From contig NZ_VFNU01000001.1 in the NCBI RefSeq assembly GCF_006715725.1, positions 2,170,001-2,234,000 of the forward strand: 64,000 nt of DNA, given 5' to 3'. The position numbers and the translations under genes are program-made. Source of the DNA: Nocardioides sp. SLBN-35 (GTDB lineage Bacteria > Actinomycetota > Actinomycetes > Propionibacteriales > Nocardioidaceae). Shown here piece after piece: positions 16,564 to 24,852 of this stretch (position 1 is its first letter; every line of letters starts with the position of its first letter). The notes beneath the pieces were generated by a model. It worked only from the letters and a program-made list of their open reading frames with translations. It had not been told where the DNA came from and made no database searches.

Positions 16564-17811
16564 ATGTCCACCGGCCTCCTCGCCCCGCCGCACCCGATCG
16601 TGGGCTGCGCGGACGCGCTTCGTGCGGCGTTGCAGGACGTCGCGGACGTGCAACCGGTGTTCATGTCGGTCGCGGAGAAGGAGGCCGCGCTGGTCGAGCT
16701 GGCCCGGGCGGAGGCCGGGCTCGCCGAGCTCAAGGCGCGGATCCTGGCCGTCGGCGACGACATCGCCGCCGAGCATGGTGCGCGGGACGTCGCGGCGTGG
16801 CTTGCGCACGCGACGCGGGCCGATCCTCGTGGTGCGAGAGCCGACCTCCATCTGGCGAAGGCGCTCGAGGGGCGGCGGGTGCTGGCGGCGGGCATGCGAG
16901 CGGGCGAGGTGTCGGCCGCCCAGGCGCGGGTGATCGTCGAGGCGGTCGAGGAGCTGCCGGCTGAGCTCGGACCGGTGCTGGCGGCGCAGGCCGAGCAGAC
17001 GCTGGTCGGCTACGCCGCACACCATCCACCGCGGGAGCTGAAGCGGCTGGGGCGGCGGATCCTGGAGGTCGTGGCGCCGGAGGTCGCGGAGGCCGAGGAG
17101 GGGCGGCGGCTGGAGGAGGACGAGCGGCGGGCGCGGGAGAAGGCGTCGTTGCGGTTCCGCGACCTGGGGGAGGGGCGGACTCGGATCACGGGGGTGTTGC
17201 CGACCTCGGTGGCGGAGCGGTTGAAGCACTATCTGCAGGCGTTCACCTCGCCACGCCGGCGTGGGAACGACGCGGCGCGCGAGGAGAGGGTGCCGCAGCA
17301 CCGGGCCTACGCGCAGGCGTTCGCGGCGTTGCTGGAGCTGTTGGACCCGGAGCGCCTGCCGGACCACGGTGGGGATGCGACCACGGTGATGGTCACGATG
17401 TCGCTCGACCAGCTGCTGAGCGACCTCGCTGCGGCGGGGGTGATCGCGGGCGACGGGGAGGAGGAGATCTCGGCGAGCGAGGCGCGGAGGCTGGCGTGCC
17501 AGGCGCAGATCATCCCGGCCGTGCTGGGCCTGAAGGGGGAGGTGCTCGACCTCGGACGGCGGATGCGGTTGTTCTCGAAGGCGCAGCGGCGTGCGTTGCG
17601 TCTTCGGGACAGGCGCTGCCGGGCGGAGGGGTGCACGATCCCGGCGGCGTGGACCGAGGCGCATCACCTACGGCCGTGGTCGGCAGGCGGGCCCACCGAC
17701 CTGGCGAACGCCGTCAGCCTCTGCAGTCATCACCACCATCGCATCCACGACCGCACCTACCGTCCCGAGTTGCTGACCAACGGGGACGTCCGCTTCGAGC
17801 GGCGGACGTGA
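16564..17811 (+). CDS. DUF222 / HNH endonuclease (13E12 repeat family)
   Basis: A 415-residue protein with an N-terminal DUF222 region (about 30-300) and a C-terminal HNH nuclease domain, 'RDRRCRAEGCTIP', 'WTEAHHLRPWSAGG' and 'SLCSHHHHRIHDR', containing the Cys-x4-Cys and histidine motifs expected for metal-dependent DNA cleavage. The family is multicopy in actinobacteria (REP13E12 in Mycobacterium tuberculosis). Its biological role is unsettled, and homing-like mobility is often proposed. It stands alone behind an SOS-type box and a 165-nt leader, with AGGAAGG before the ATG. The nuclease motifs look intact. Confidence 0.9.
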   Translation: MSTGLLAPPHPIVGCADALRAALQDVADVQPVFMSVAEKEAALVELARAEAGLAELKARILAVGDDIAAEHGARDVAAWLAHATRADPRGARADLHLAKALEGRRVLAAGMRAGEVSAAQARVIVEAVEELPAELGPVLAAQAEQTLVGYAAHHPPRELKRLGRRILEVVAPEVAEAEEGRRLEEDERRAREKASLRFRDLGEGRTRITGVLPTSVAERLKHYLQAFTSPRRRGNDAAREERVPQHRAYAQAFAALLELLDPERLPDHGGDATTVMVTMSLDQLLSDLAAAGVIAGDGEEEISASEARRLACQAQIIPAVLGLKGEVLDLGRRMRLFSKAQRRALRLRDRRCRAEGCTIPAAWTEAHHLRPWSAGGPTDLANAVSLCSHHHHRIHDRTYRPELLTNGDVRFERRT

Positions 17812-17823
17812 GCCGTGCGTAGG

Positions 17824-18036
17824 TCAGACCCGGTCGTCGTAGTGGTGCACCACGCGGTCGCGGTCGCGGCGCCACGGCGGCGCGACGACCAGGGACAGCA
17901 CGATCGCCAGAGCGCCGGCGACGATCAGGATCGTGCCGAGCGCGTCGTCGTTCACGTAGCTGATGTCGACGGTGATCACGTCGAGCGCGAGCACGAGGCC
18001 CGCGACGAGCAGGAGGATGCCGAGTCCGATGTACAT
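17824..18036 (-). CDS. Small two-helix membrane protein (DUF6458-like)
   Basis: A 70-residue protein: 'MYIGLGILLLVAGLVLAL' forms one TM helix, a short loop with 'YVNDDALG' follows, then a second helix 'TILIVAGALAIVLSLVV' and a basic/histidine tail. This is the pattern of small actinobacterial proteins annotated as DUF6458. Start ATG 18036; the longer open frame upstream is not convincing. The function is unknown. A second small gene of unknown function lies 37 nt upstream on the same strand and may be co-transcribed. Confidence 0.75.
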   Translation of the reverse strand: MYIGLGILLLVAGLVLALDVITVDISYVNDDALGTILIVAGALAIVLSLVVAPPWRRDRDRVVHHYDDRV

Positions 18037-18073
18037 GGACCGGCGGTGCCCGGAAACGGCCGGTGCAGACCTC

Positions 18074-18283
18074 TCAGCGCTCGGTGAAGCAGACCAGGCA
18101 GGAGCGCGGGTCGTGCTGCAGGTGGCTCTCGTGCAGCCGCGAGGCGCGCAGGAGCAGGTCGTCCAGGGCGCGCTCGGACGCGGCGATCTCGAGGATCGTC
18201 TCCTCGAGCTCGGGGGACAGGCGCGGACCGGGCTCCGCGGTCCGGACGTCCGGCTCGGCATAGGTCGCCTCGAGTGCGCTCAT
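18074..18283 (-). CDS. Small protein of unknown function with a Cys/His tail
   Basis: A 69-residue soluble protein. Start ATG 18283 is supported by a strong GGGGAGGG ribosome-binding site just upstream on the minus strand. The middle is helical and acidic ('SPELEETILEIAASERALDD'), and the end 'HESHLQHDPRSCLVCFTER' carries three histidine/cysteine pairs that could bind a metal. I recognise no family. It precedes the DUF6458-like gene. Confidence 0.6.
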   Translation of the reverse strand: MSALEATYAEPDVRTAEPGPRLSPELEETILEIAASERALDDLLLRASRLHESHLQHDPRSCLVCFTER

Positions 18284-18389
18284 GGTCCCTCCCCAAAATT
18301 GATGACCGAGACCCTCATGTCGAGGATCGGCAGTTCGGCCGGGAAGAGCAATGGTTCGAGGGAAGGTCAGGTCGGTCGCGTTCCACGGG

Positions 18390-18426
18390 TGACCCGATGG
18401 GGTCAGCGGACCGGGACCGGGGTCCC
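18390..18426. terminator. Hairpins downstream of cardiolipin synthase
   Basis: TGACCC-GATG-GGGTCA (18390-18405) is followed by a GGGACC-GG-GGTCCC dyad ending at the synthase stop codon (18427). Together they can terminate minus-strand transcription before the next gene's promoter. The stems are short and the assignment is tentative. Confidence 0.35.
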
Positions 18427-19899
18427 CTACTGCAGGGCGGCGGTCAGCCGGGCGACGTTGTCGACGTACTTCGCGCCGGGGGAGCGTTCCTCCCACGCCT
18501 CGAGGGTGAGCTCCTTGGACAGCGTGCGGTAGGTGTCCTCGACGCGGCGCATCTTCGCCACCACGGCGGGGTCCGGCATCATCAGCGACACCTCGTAGTT
18601 GAGCGCGAACGAGCGCAGGTCCATGTTGCTCGACCCGACCACGGCGACCTGGTCGTCGATCGTGAAGTGCTTCGAGTGGAGGATGTACGGCGCGGGGTAC
18701 TGGTAGATCCGCACGCCCGCCTCGAGCAGTGCCTTGTAGTACGACGCCTGCGCGTGCCCCACGAGGAACTGGTCGGACACCTCACTGACGAACAGCTCGA
18801 CGTCGATGCCGCGCTCGGCAGCGGTCGTGACGGCGTACAGGAGCGACTCGTCGGGGACGAAGTACGGCGAGGTGAGCGAGATCCGCTCCGTGGCCGCGTA
18901 GATCAGCGTGGTGAACATGCGCAGGTTGTTCTCCGCGACGATGCCGGGGCCGCTCGGCACCACCTGGCAGGGGACGTCGAAGACCTCCTCGGGCCGGCGG
19001 TCCTGCTCGCCGTGGACCGCGACCAGGTCGACGACGCGACCGGTCTCGACGTACCAGTCGGAGGCGAAGACGGCGTTGAGGGCGCCGACGACCGGCCCCT
19101 CCAGCCGCACCATCAGCTCGACCCACTCGCGGCCGAGCTTCTGGTTGGCGGGCTTGTTGTAACAGGGCTCGGTGAGGTTGAGCGAGCCGGTGAAGCCGAC
19201 GCTGCCGTCGACGACCAGGATCTTGCGGTGGTTGCGCAGGTCGGGGCGGCGGAACCGGCCCCGCAGCGGCTTGATCGGCAGCATCGGGTGCCAGGCGATC
19301 TCGGTGCCGCGCAGCCGCTTGACCATCCTCCGGTAGCCCGGGATCCGGCGGGAGCCGATGTGGTCGAACAGCAGGCGTACGTCGACGCCGCGCTCGGTCG
19401 CGCGGATCATCGCCTGGAACACCGGGTCGGTCACGTCGTCCCAGGCGGTGATGTAGAACTGCACGTGCACGTGGCTGCGTGCCCGGTCGATCTCGCGGGC
19501 CATCTCGGCCATCAGCGCCCGGTAGTCGGACCACAGCTCGACCTCGTTGCCGCCGGTGATCGGCAGCGCGCCGAGGTTCTGGTTGAGCCTCGCCACGCCG
19601 GCCATCGCGGCCGGCAGCCGGCCCGCGTCGAACGACAGCGGCAGCTCGGCGCTGCGCTCCCGGATGGCGGCGATCGCCGTGCGCTGGCGGGTGATCCGGC
19701 GGTTGCCGAGCCGGGTGCGGCCGAGCAGCAGGAAGACCGAGAACCCGACGATCGGCTCGATCAGGATGAGCAGCAGCCAGGCCATGCCGGTCGACGGCTT
19801 CCTGTTGCCGGGAATGATCCCGAGGGCGACGAGGCGCAGCACCATGTCGAGACCGAAGACGATCCACCCGAGTGTCGACGTCGGAACCAGCAGATTCAT
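18427..19899 (-). CDS. cls: Cardiolipin synthase (phospholipase D family)
   Basis: A 490-residue membrane enzyme that condenses phosphatidylglycerol to cardiolipin. Two N-terminal TM helices are seen (about 8-28 and 38-60), then two PLD catalytic HKD motifs: 'HRKILVVDGSVGFTGS' and 'HSKHFTIDDQVAVVGSSN'. Both His-Lys-Asp sets are intact. Start ATG 19899. Its length matches ClsA-type enzymes. It is divergent from a repeat protein and an RDD gene starting 27 nt away. Confidence 0.93.
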   Translation of the reverse strand: MNLLVPTSTLGWIVFGLDMVLRLVALGIIPGNRKPSTGMAWLLLILIEPIVGFSVFLLLGRTRLGNRRITRQRTAIAAIRERSAELPLSFDAGRLPAAMAGVARLNQNLGALPITGGNEVELWSDYRALMAEMAREIDRARSHVHVQFYITAWDDVTDPVFQAMIRATERGVDVRLLFDHIGSRRIPGYRRMVKRLRGTEIAWHPMLPIKPLRGRFRRPDLRNHRKILVVDGSVGFTGSLNLTEPCYNKPANQKLGREWVELMVRLEGPVVGALNAVFASDWYVETGRVVDLVAVHGEQDRRPEEVFDVPCQVVPSGPGIVAENNLRMFTTLIYAATERISLTSPYFVPDESLLYAVTTAAERGIDVELFVSEVSDQFLVGHAQASYYKALLEAGVRIYQYPAPYILHSKHFTIDDQVAVVGSSNMDLRSFALNYEVSLMMPDPAVVAKMRRVEDTYRTLSKELTLEAWEERSPGAKYVDNVARLTAALQ

Positions 19900-19926
19900 G
19901 GGCGCAGCCTATGGAATCCTCGGTCC

Positions 19927-20331
19927 ATGACACCGCCAGACGACAGCCTGTTCAGCCGTGTCGCCGGCGCGGTCACCGGCAAGGTCGTCGACGCGGTGCC
20001 GGTCGAGGAGATCCTCGAGCACGTCGACCTCGACGCCGTGCTCGACCAGATCGACGTCAACCACCTGCTCGAGCGGGTCGACGTCAACCGGCTCCTCGAC
20101 CGGGTCGACGTCGACCGGCTGCTGGCCCGCGCGGACGTGGAGGCACTCGTGCAGCGCGCCGGGATCCCCGACATCGTGGCCGAGACCACGGGCCACCTGG
20201 CCGGGCGGACCCTCGACGTCGCGCGCAGCCAGGTCGCCGGCCTGGACACCGTGGTCACCGGCATCGTCGACCGGATCCTGCGGCGCCGCGGGCCCGCACC
20301 GCTCGGGCCGGCGCTGCTGGTGGAGCGGTGA
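19927..20331 (+). CDS. Unknown protein with nonapeptide repeats
   Basis: A 134-residue soluble protein of unknown function. From about residue 30 it contains six consecutive nine-residue units of the form R-V-D-V-[ND]-x-L-L-x ('QIDVNHLLE', 'RVDVNRLLD', 'RVDVDRLLA', 'RADVEALVQ'), mirrored by 27-nt DNA repeats. The C-terminal part (about 85-134) is amphipathic. GTGA overlap couples it to the RDD membrane protein that follows, suggesting the two act together, perhaps with this protein as a cytoplasmic partner. Confidence 0.7.
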   Translation: MTPPDDSLFSRVAGAVTGKVVDAVPVEEILEHVDLDAVLDQIDVNHLLERVDVNRLLDRVDVDRLLARADVEALVQRAGIPDIVAETTGHLAGRTLDVARSQVAGLDTVVTGIVDRILRRRGPAPLGPALLVER

Positions 20332-20831
20332 GCCGCGCCAGCGTCACGGGTCGGTACGCCGGCCCGGTGAGTCGCGCGGGAGCGGTCGCCATCGACGTCG
20401 GGGTGGTGCTGGCGTCGTACTCCGTCGGTGTGGCGCTGACCGGATTCCTGCTGGACGCGATCTTCGATGCCTCGCTGGAGGAGGGCACCGGGACGATCGC
20501 GTCGGTCGTCCTGCTCGGCTGGGCGGCGCTGTACGTCGCCGTCGGCACCGCGATCGCGGGCCGCACCGTCGGCAAGGCGATCGTCGGCCTCAAGGTCGTG
20601 ACCCGTGACGGCCGCCCGGTCGGGCCGGCGGCCGCGGTGGTCCGGGTCGTCGCCTTCCCGCTGAGCACGTCGCTGTTCGGGCTGGGGCTGCTGCTCGTCG
20701 TGCTGCGGCGCGACCACCGTGCGCTGCACGACCTGGTCGCGCGGACCGCGGTGGTCTACGACTGGGGCGACCGCCAGGCGCAGCTCCCGGGTCCGCTGAC
20801 CGCGTACCTGCGCGCCCGCGACGTCGCGTGA
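20328..20831 (+). CDS. RDD-family membrane protein
   Basis: A 167-residue integral membrane protein of the RDD family. It has an Arg near the start ('VSRAGAVAIDVGVVL'), TM segments at about 18-42, 58-80 and 105-130, and the typical loop 'GRTVGKAIVGLKVVTRDGRP' followed by 'RRDHRALHDLVARTAVV'. GTG 20328 overlaps the previous stop. RDD proteins have been linked to transport or membrane stress, but no substrate can be given. It is translationally coupled to the nonapeptide-repeat protein. Confidence 0.88.
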   Translation: MSRASVTGRYAGPVSRAGAVAIDVGVVLASYSVGVALTGFLLDAIFDASLEEGTGTIASVVLLGWAALYVAVGTAIAGRTVGKAIVGLKVVTRDGRPVGPAAAVVRVVAFPLSTSLFGLGLLLVVLRRDHRALHDLVARTAVVYDWGDRQAQLPGPLTAYLRARDVA

Positions 20832-20839
20832 CGGATCGC

Positions 20840-20854
20840 TTCCGTCCACCGGAA
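20840..20854. promoter_or_regulatory. Putative IclR operator, copy 1
   Basis: TTCCG-TCCAC-CGGAA is a perfect 5-bp-arm dyad just upstream of the HD hydrolase gene. Nearly the same sequence stands upstream of the P450 gene at 22377-22391, and the IclR regulator gene lies between them. The site is only 9 nt before the TTG at 20863, so that start may be too early. Confidence 0.6.
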
Positions 20855-20862
20855 ACGTCCTC

Positions 20863-21585
20863 TTGCCGTCGCCGAGCACGCCGAGGTTGGCTGCCCAGGT
20901 GCTGCCGCCACTCACGCCCACCCGCAACGACCTCGGCCGCGACGTCACGGCACACCTGCCCGCGGCAGCCGACCTGAAGGGCGTCTACGCGCTGTCGGTG
21001 GAGCACAGCGCGATCTGGGAGCGTGCCGTGCCGTACCTGAAGGTGCGCGACAACGACGGCCACACCATCTACGCCTACGGCCTGGGTCGCGCGCTGCTCG
21101 ACCTCGCCCCGGACGCCGACCCCGAGGTGGTGCTGCCGGCGATCCTGCTCCACGACACGGGCTGGTCGCAGGTGCCCGAGCCGGAGATCCTCGAGGCGAT
21201 CGCTCCTGGTGGCGGACGACCGGACCTGGTGCTGCGGCACGAGGAGGAGGGCGCCCGGATCGCGCGCGAGGTGCTCGGCGAGGTCGGCTGGGACGCGGAG
21301 CGCACCGAGCGGATCGTCGCCATCGTCGACGGGCACGACAGCCGGCGCGAGGCGATCAGCCTCGACGACGCGCTGATGAAGGACGCCGACAAGCTCTGGC
21401 GGCTCACGCCGCACGGCGTCGACACGGTGATGAACTGGTTCGGGCTGACCCGCGACGAGGCGCACCGGCTGATCGCGGGCCGGGTGCACGACCACCTGCT
21501 CACCGACGCGGGCCGCACCCTCGCGCTCGCGCTGGCCGCGGTCGCCTCGATCGACACCACTCCGCAGCGGATCGCGCTGGCGTAG
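20863..21585 (+). CDS. HD-domain phosphohydrolase (CreD-like paralogue)
   Basis: A 240-residue HD-superfamily metal-dependent hydrolase. It shows the HD motif in 'LPAILLHDTGW', a second 'VDGHDSRREA' and an Asp in 'KDADKLWR'. It is clearly paralogous to the gene at 29083, sharing 'ILLHDTGW', 'IVDGHD' and 'WFGL'. By analogy with CreD of the p-cresol pathway it may dephosphorylate aryl-phosphate intermediates. The start TTG 20863 is uncertain because a dyad ends 9 nt upstream; GTG 20899 is an alternative. It lies directly before the IclR gene. Confidence 0.8.
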   Translation: MPSPSTPRLAAQVLPPLTPTRNDLGRDVTAHLPAAADLKGVYALSVEHSAIWERAVPYLKVRDNDGHTIYAYGLGRALLDLAPDADPEVVLPAILLHDTGWSQVPEPEILEAIAPGGGRPDLVLRHEEEGARIAREVLGEVGWDAERTERIVAIVDGHDSRREAISLDDALMKDADKLWRLTPHGVDTVMNWFGLTRDEAHRLIAGRVHDHLLTDAGRTLALALAAVASIDTTPQRIALA

Positions 21586-21594
21586 CCTCGGCCC

Positions 21595-22371
21595 GTGGCG
21601 ACGGACCAGAGCGGCGGGGGGCGCACCGTCACCTCGAAGGTGCTGGCCCTGCTCGCCGCCTTCGAGCACGGGCCGAGCGCGCAGTCGCTGAGCGAGCTCG
21701 CGGCGCATGCCGACCTGCCGCTGCCGACGGCGCACCGGCTCGCCGCCGAGCTGGTCGCGTGGGGCGCGCTGGAGCGCACTCCGGAGGGCCGGTACGTCGT
21801 CGGGCTGCGGCTGTGGGAGGTCGCCCAGCACGCGGGACGCCAGCTCCGCGACGCCGCACGCCCCTACCTCCAGGACCTCTTCTCGCTGACCCAGGAGACC
21901 GCCCACCTCGCGATCCGGGAGGGCCACGAGGCGCTCTACATCGACCGGATCTACGGCTCCAAGCGGGTCCCGCGCGCGAGCCGGGTCGGTGGCCGGCTCC
22001 CGCTGCACGCGACCGCGGTCGGCAAGGTGCTGCTGGCCTACGAGGACCGCTGGCTGCAGGAGGCGTACGTCGCCGAGCGGCTCGACCCGGTCACCGCCCG
22101 CACCCACGTCCACCCGCAGCGGCTGCTCGAGGAGCTGGCGGCCATCCGCGAGCGCGGGTTCGCCACGACGTACGAGGAGGTCCGGGTCGGGAGCTGCTCG
22201 GTGGCCGTACCGGTGCTCGCCCCGGACGGTCGCGCGCCGGCCTCCATCGGCCTGGTCATGCACTCCGCGCAAGCCGACCAGATGCCCCGCCACCTGCCGA
22301 CGCTGCGGGGGATCGCGGCCCGGATCGCGCCCTCCGCGGCTCGCTGGGCCGGGGCCGCGCCACCTCGCTGA
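21595..22371 (+). CDS. IclR-family regulator of the Cre-type operon
   Basis: A 258-residue IclR-type regulator: N-terminal winged HTH (about 8-70, 'SLSELAAHADLPLPTAHRLA') and C-terminal effector domain (about 85-255, with 'LPLHATAVGKVLLAYEDRW'). Start GTG 21595. It sits between two copies of the TTCCG-N5-CGGAA dyad and upstream of the P450 operon, so it most likely controls the two HD genes and the P450 operon in response to an aromatic compound. Its HTH sequence closely resembles the second IclR protein at 32171 ('ADLPLPTAHRL'), which suggests similar DNA targets. Confidence 0.9.
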   Translation: MATDQSGGGRTVTSKVLALLAAFEHGPSAQSLSELAAHADLPLPTAHRLAAELVAWGALERTPEGRYVVGLRLWEVAQHAGRQLRDAARPYLQDLFSLTQETAHLAIREGHEALYIDRIYGSKRVPRASRVGGRLPLHATAVGKVLLAYEDRWLQEAYVAERLDPVTARTHVHPQRLLEELAAIRERGFATTYEEVRVGSCSVAVPVLAPDGRAPASIGLVMHSAQADQMPRHLPTLRGIAARIAPSAARWAGAAPPR

Positions 22372-22376
22372 TCGAC

Positions 22377-22391
22377 TTCCGTCCAACGGAA
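22377..22391. promoter_or_regulatory. Putative IclR operator, copy 2
   Basis: TTCCGT-CCA-ACGGAA, a 6-bp-arm dyad matching copy 1 at 14 of 15 positions, in the gap between the IclR gene and the P450 operon. This is the natural place for the pathway regulator to act. Confidence 0.65.
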
Positions 22392-22422
22392 GGTGTCCAT
22401 TGTGAGCCGCCCTCCCGAGGGC

Positions 22423-22436
22423 CAAGGTTGACCTTG
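22423..22436. promoter_or_regulatory. Second palindrome in the P450 promoter region
   Basis: CAAGGT-TG-ACCTTG is a perfect 14-nt palindrome 50 nt before the P450 ATG. It contains TTGACC, which could be a -35 element, so a repressor here would block transcription. The binding protein is unknown. Confidence 0.4.
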
Positions 22437-22486
22437 TGACCGGCGCCACTCGGCAGCCCGGACCAGCAGTCCCAGAAGGGTGCGAG

Positions 22487-23761
22487 ATGACCACCACGCA
22501 CGACCCCGGCACCGGTTGCCCGGTGGCCCACCACGGCTACGAGCCGTTCGCGATGGACGACCCGTTCCCGTCGTACGCCGCGCTGCGGGCCGAGGAGCCG
22601 GTGATGTACGACGAGCGCGTCGGCTACTGGGTCGTCAGCCGCTACGAGGACGTCAAGGCTGTCTTCGAGGACTGGGAGACCTTCAGCAGCGAGAACGCCC
22701 AGGCGCCGGTCCGCGAGCGTGGCCCCGAGGCCCGCCGGATCATGGAGGAGGGCGGCTTCACGGCGTACTCCGGCCTGTCGGCGCGGGTTCCCCCGGAGCA
22801 CACCCGGATCCGCAAGGTGACCGCGAAGGCGTTCACGCCGCGGCGCTACAAGGCCCTGGAACCGGCCATTCGCGCCCACGTCGTCGCATTGCTCACGGCG
22901 ATGCGCGAGCACCCCGACCGGATGGGCGACATCGTCCGCGACCTCGCGTACGACGTCCCGACGGTCACCATCCTCACCCTGATCGGCGCCGACACCGGCC
23001 AGGTCGACCTGTTCAAGAAGTGGTCCGACTCGCGGGCCGCGATGACCTGGGGCGACCTGTCCGACGAGGAGCAGGTGCCGCACGCGCACAACCTGGTCGA
23101 CTACTGGACCGAATGCCAGCGCCTGGTCGCCGAGGCCCACGCCGAGGAGCGGGACTCGCTGGTCGGCGACCTGGTCCGGGCCCAGGCCGAGGGCGACCCG
23201 ATCACCGACCACGAGATCGCGTCCATCTGCTACAGCCTGCTCTTCGCGGGCCACGAGACCACGACCACGCTGATCTCCAACGCAGTGCGGGTCCTGCTGG
23301 CACACCCCGACCAGTGGCAGCGGATCGTCGACGACCCGAGCCTGATCGCCGGGGCCGTCGACGAGGTCCTGCGGGTCAGCCCGTCGATCGTCGGCTGGCG
23401 GCGCAAGGCGCTCAAGGACACCACGGTCGGCGGCGTCGCGATCCCTAAGGGCGGCGAGCTGCTCCTGCTGATGGGCTCGGCCAACCGCGACGAGACCCGG
23501 TTCGAGGACGCCGACCGCTTCGACGTCACCCGAGCCAACGCCCGCGAGCACCTCGCCTTCGGGTTCGGCATCCACTACTGCCTCGGCAACATGCTGGCCA
23601 AGCTGCAGGCCAAGGTCTGCCTCGAGGAGATCGTCCGGCTCGCACCGGACCTGCGCCTCGTCGACGCCGACGCCATCCGCTTCGGCGACAACCTGTCCTT
23701 CCGCGCACCGGTCGCGGTGCCCGTCACCTGGCCCGTGCTCGATGAGGGGGGCTCTCGATGA
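22487..23761 (+). CDS. creJ: Cytochrome P450, CreJ-like
   Basis: A soluble 424-residue class I P450. The haem ligand motif is 'FGFGIHYCLGN', the I-helix oxygen motif 'AGHETT' and the K-helix E-x-x-R in 'EVLR'. Start ATG 22487 follows AGAAGGG at good spacing; the GTG at 22436 overlaps the palindrome and is less likely. The same operon encodes a ferredoxin, a ferredoxin reductase and a split aryl-phosphate synthase. This is the Cre arrangement, in which the P450 hydroxylates the alkyl side chain of a phosphorylated alkylphenol. The substrate assignment rests on that context. Confidence 0.85.
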   Translation: MTTTHDPGTGCPVAHHGYEPFAMDDPFPSYAALRAEEPVMYDERVGYWVVSRYEDVKAVFEDWETFSSENAQAPVRERGPEARRIMEEGGFTAYSGLSARVPPEHTRIRKVTAKAFTPRRYKALEPAIRAHVVALLTAMREHPDRMGDIVRDLAYDVPTVTILTLIGADTGQVDLFKKWSDSRAAMTWGDLSDEEQVPHAHNLVDYWTECQRLVAEAHAEERDSLVGDLVRAQAEGDPITDHEIASICYSLLFAGHETTTTLISNAVRVLLAHPDQWQRIVDDPSLIAGAVDEVLRVSPSIVGWRRKALKDTTVGGVAIPKGGELLLLMGSANRDETRFEDADRFDVTRANAREHLAFGFGIHYCLGNMLAKLQAKVCLEEIVRLAPDLRLVDADAIRFGDNLSFRAPVAVPVTWPVLDEGGSR

Positions 23762-24852
23762 GCGAGCGTCTCGTCCAGTTCTTCGACGCCGGTGAGCCGG
23801 CCGAGCACGACCTGCTCGGCGGAAAGTGCGCCTCCCTGGTCACCATGACCGCCGCCGGGATGCCGGTCCCGCCGGGCTTCGCGGTCACCACGGCGGCGTA
23901 CGACGCCTTCGTCCACGAGTCCGGCATCGCCGACCGGATCCACGAGCTGCTCGCGGGGCTCGACCCCGACGACGTCGTCCGGGTCGACGAGGTGTCGGCG
24001 CAGATCCGCGAGCTGTTGCTGGACTGCCCCGTCCCCGAGGAGGTCCGGGCGGCGATCCACGGCGCGTACGACGACCTGGTCACGCGGATCGGCGTGGACG
24101 TGCCGGTCGCGGTCCGCTCGTCGGCCACCGCCGAGGACCTGCCCGACGCGAGCTTCGCCGGTCAGCAGGACACCTACCTGTGGCTGCGCGGCTGGGACGA
24201 CGTGCGCGACCACATCCGTCGCTGCTGGGCATCGATCTACACCAGCCGGGCGATCCTCTACCGGCTCAGGAACGACATCCCCGACGAGGGGCTGTCGATG
24301 GCGGTCGCCGTGCAGAAGATGGTCAACGCGCGGGTCGCCGGCGTCGCGATCACCCTCAACCCGACGACCGGTGACCGCTCGAAGATCGCCATCGACGCGT
24401 CGTACGGCGTCGGCGAGATGGTCGTCTCCGGCCAGGTCACCCCCGACAACCTGCTCCTCGACAAGGTGATGCTCAGCGTCGTCGCCGAGCACTGCGGGGA
24501 CAAGCACGCCGAGCTCGTGCCCGATGCCGCCACCGGAGAGCTCGTCGAGCGCGAGGTCGAGCCGGACCGCCGCGAGCGACTCTGCCTCGAGCACGACGAG
24601 TTCGTCGCCGTCGCGCAGCTCGCGAAGCGCGCCGAGAAGCACTACGGATGCCCGCAGGACATCGAGTGGGCCTTCGACAGCGACCTGCCGGCGGGGGAGA
24701 ACCTCCTGCTGCTCCAGGCACGCCCCGAGACCGTCCACTCGGTCGCGGCGACCACTGCCGCGGCCCCCACGAACACCACCCCTGCCTCGGGCGGGATGAC
24801 CGGCTTCATGTCCGGACTCACCAGCTCTCTCACCCCAAGGAACAACCGATGA
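23758..24852 (+). CDS. creI: Aryl-phosphate synthase ATP-binding subunit, CreI-like
   Basis: A 364-residue protein equal to the N-terminal ATP-grasp half of PEP synthase/PPDK. It shows 'LLGGKCASLVTMTAAGMPV', 'VRSSATAEDLPDASFAGQQD' and C-terminal 'EWAFD...LLLLQARPETV'. The phosphohistidine domain is absent here and encoded by the next gene, as in phenylphosphate synthase of Thauera and CreHI. It would use ATP to phosphorylate the catalytic histidine of the partner subunit. ATGA overlaps on both sides couple its translation with the P450 and the partner. Confidence 0.83.
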   Translation: MSERLVQFFDAGEPAEHDLLGGKCASLVTMTAAGMPVPPGFAVTTAAYDAFVHESGIADRIHELLAGLDPDDVVRVDEVSAQIRELLLDCPVPEEVRAAIHGAYDDLVTRIGVDVPVAVRSSATAEDLPDASFAGQQDTYLWLRGWDDVRDHIRRCWASIYTSRAILYRLRNDIPDEGLSMAVAVQKMVNARVAGVAITLNPTTGDRSKIAIDASYGVGEMVVSGQVTPDNLLLDKVMLSVVAEHCGDKHAELVPDAATGELVEREVEPDRRERLCLEHDEFVAVAQLAKRAEKHYGCPQDIEWAFDSDLPAGENLLLLQARPETVHSVAATTAAAPTNTTPASGGMTGFMSGLTSSLTPRNNR

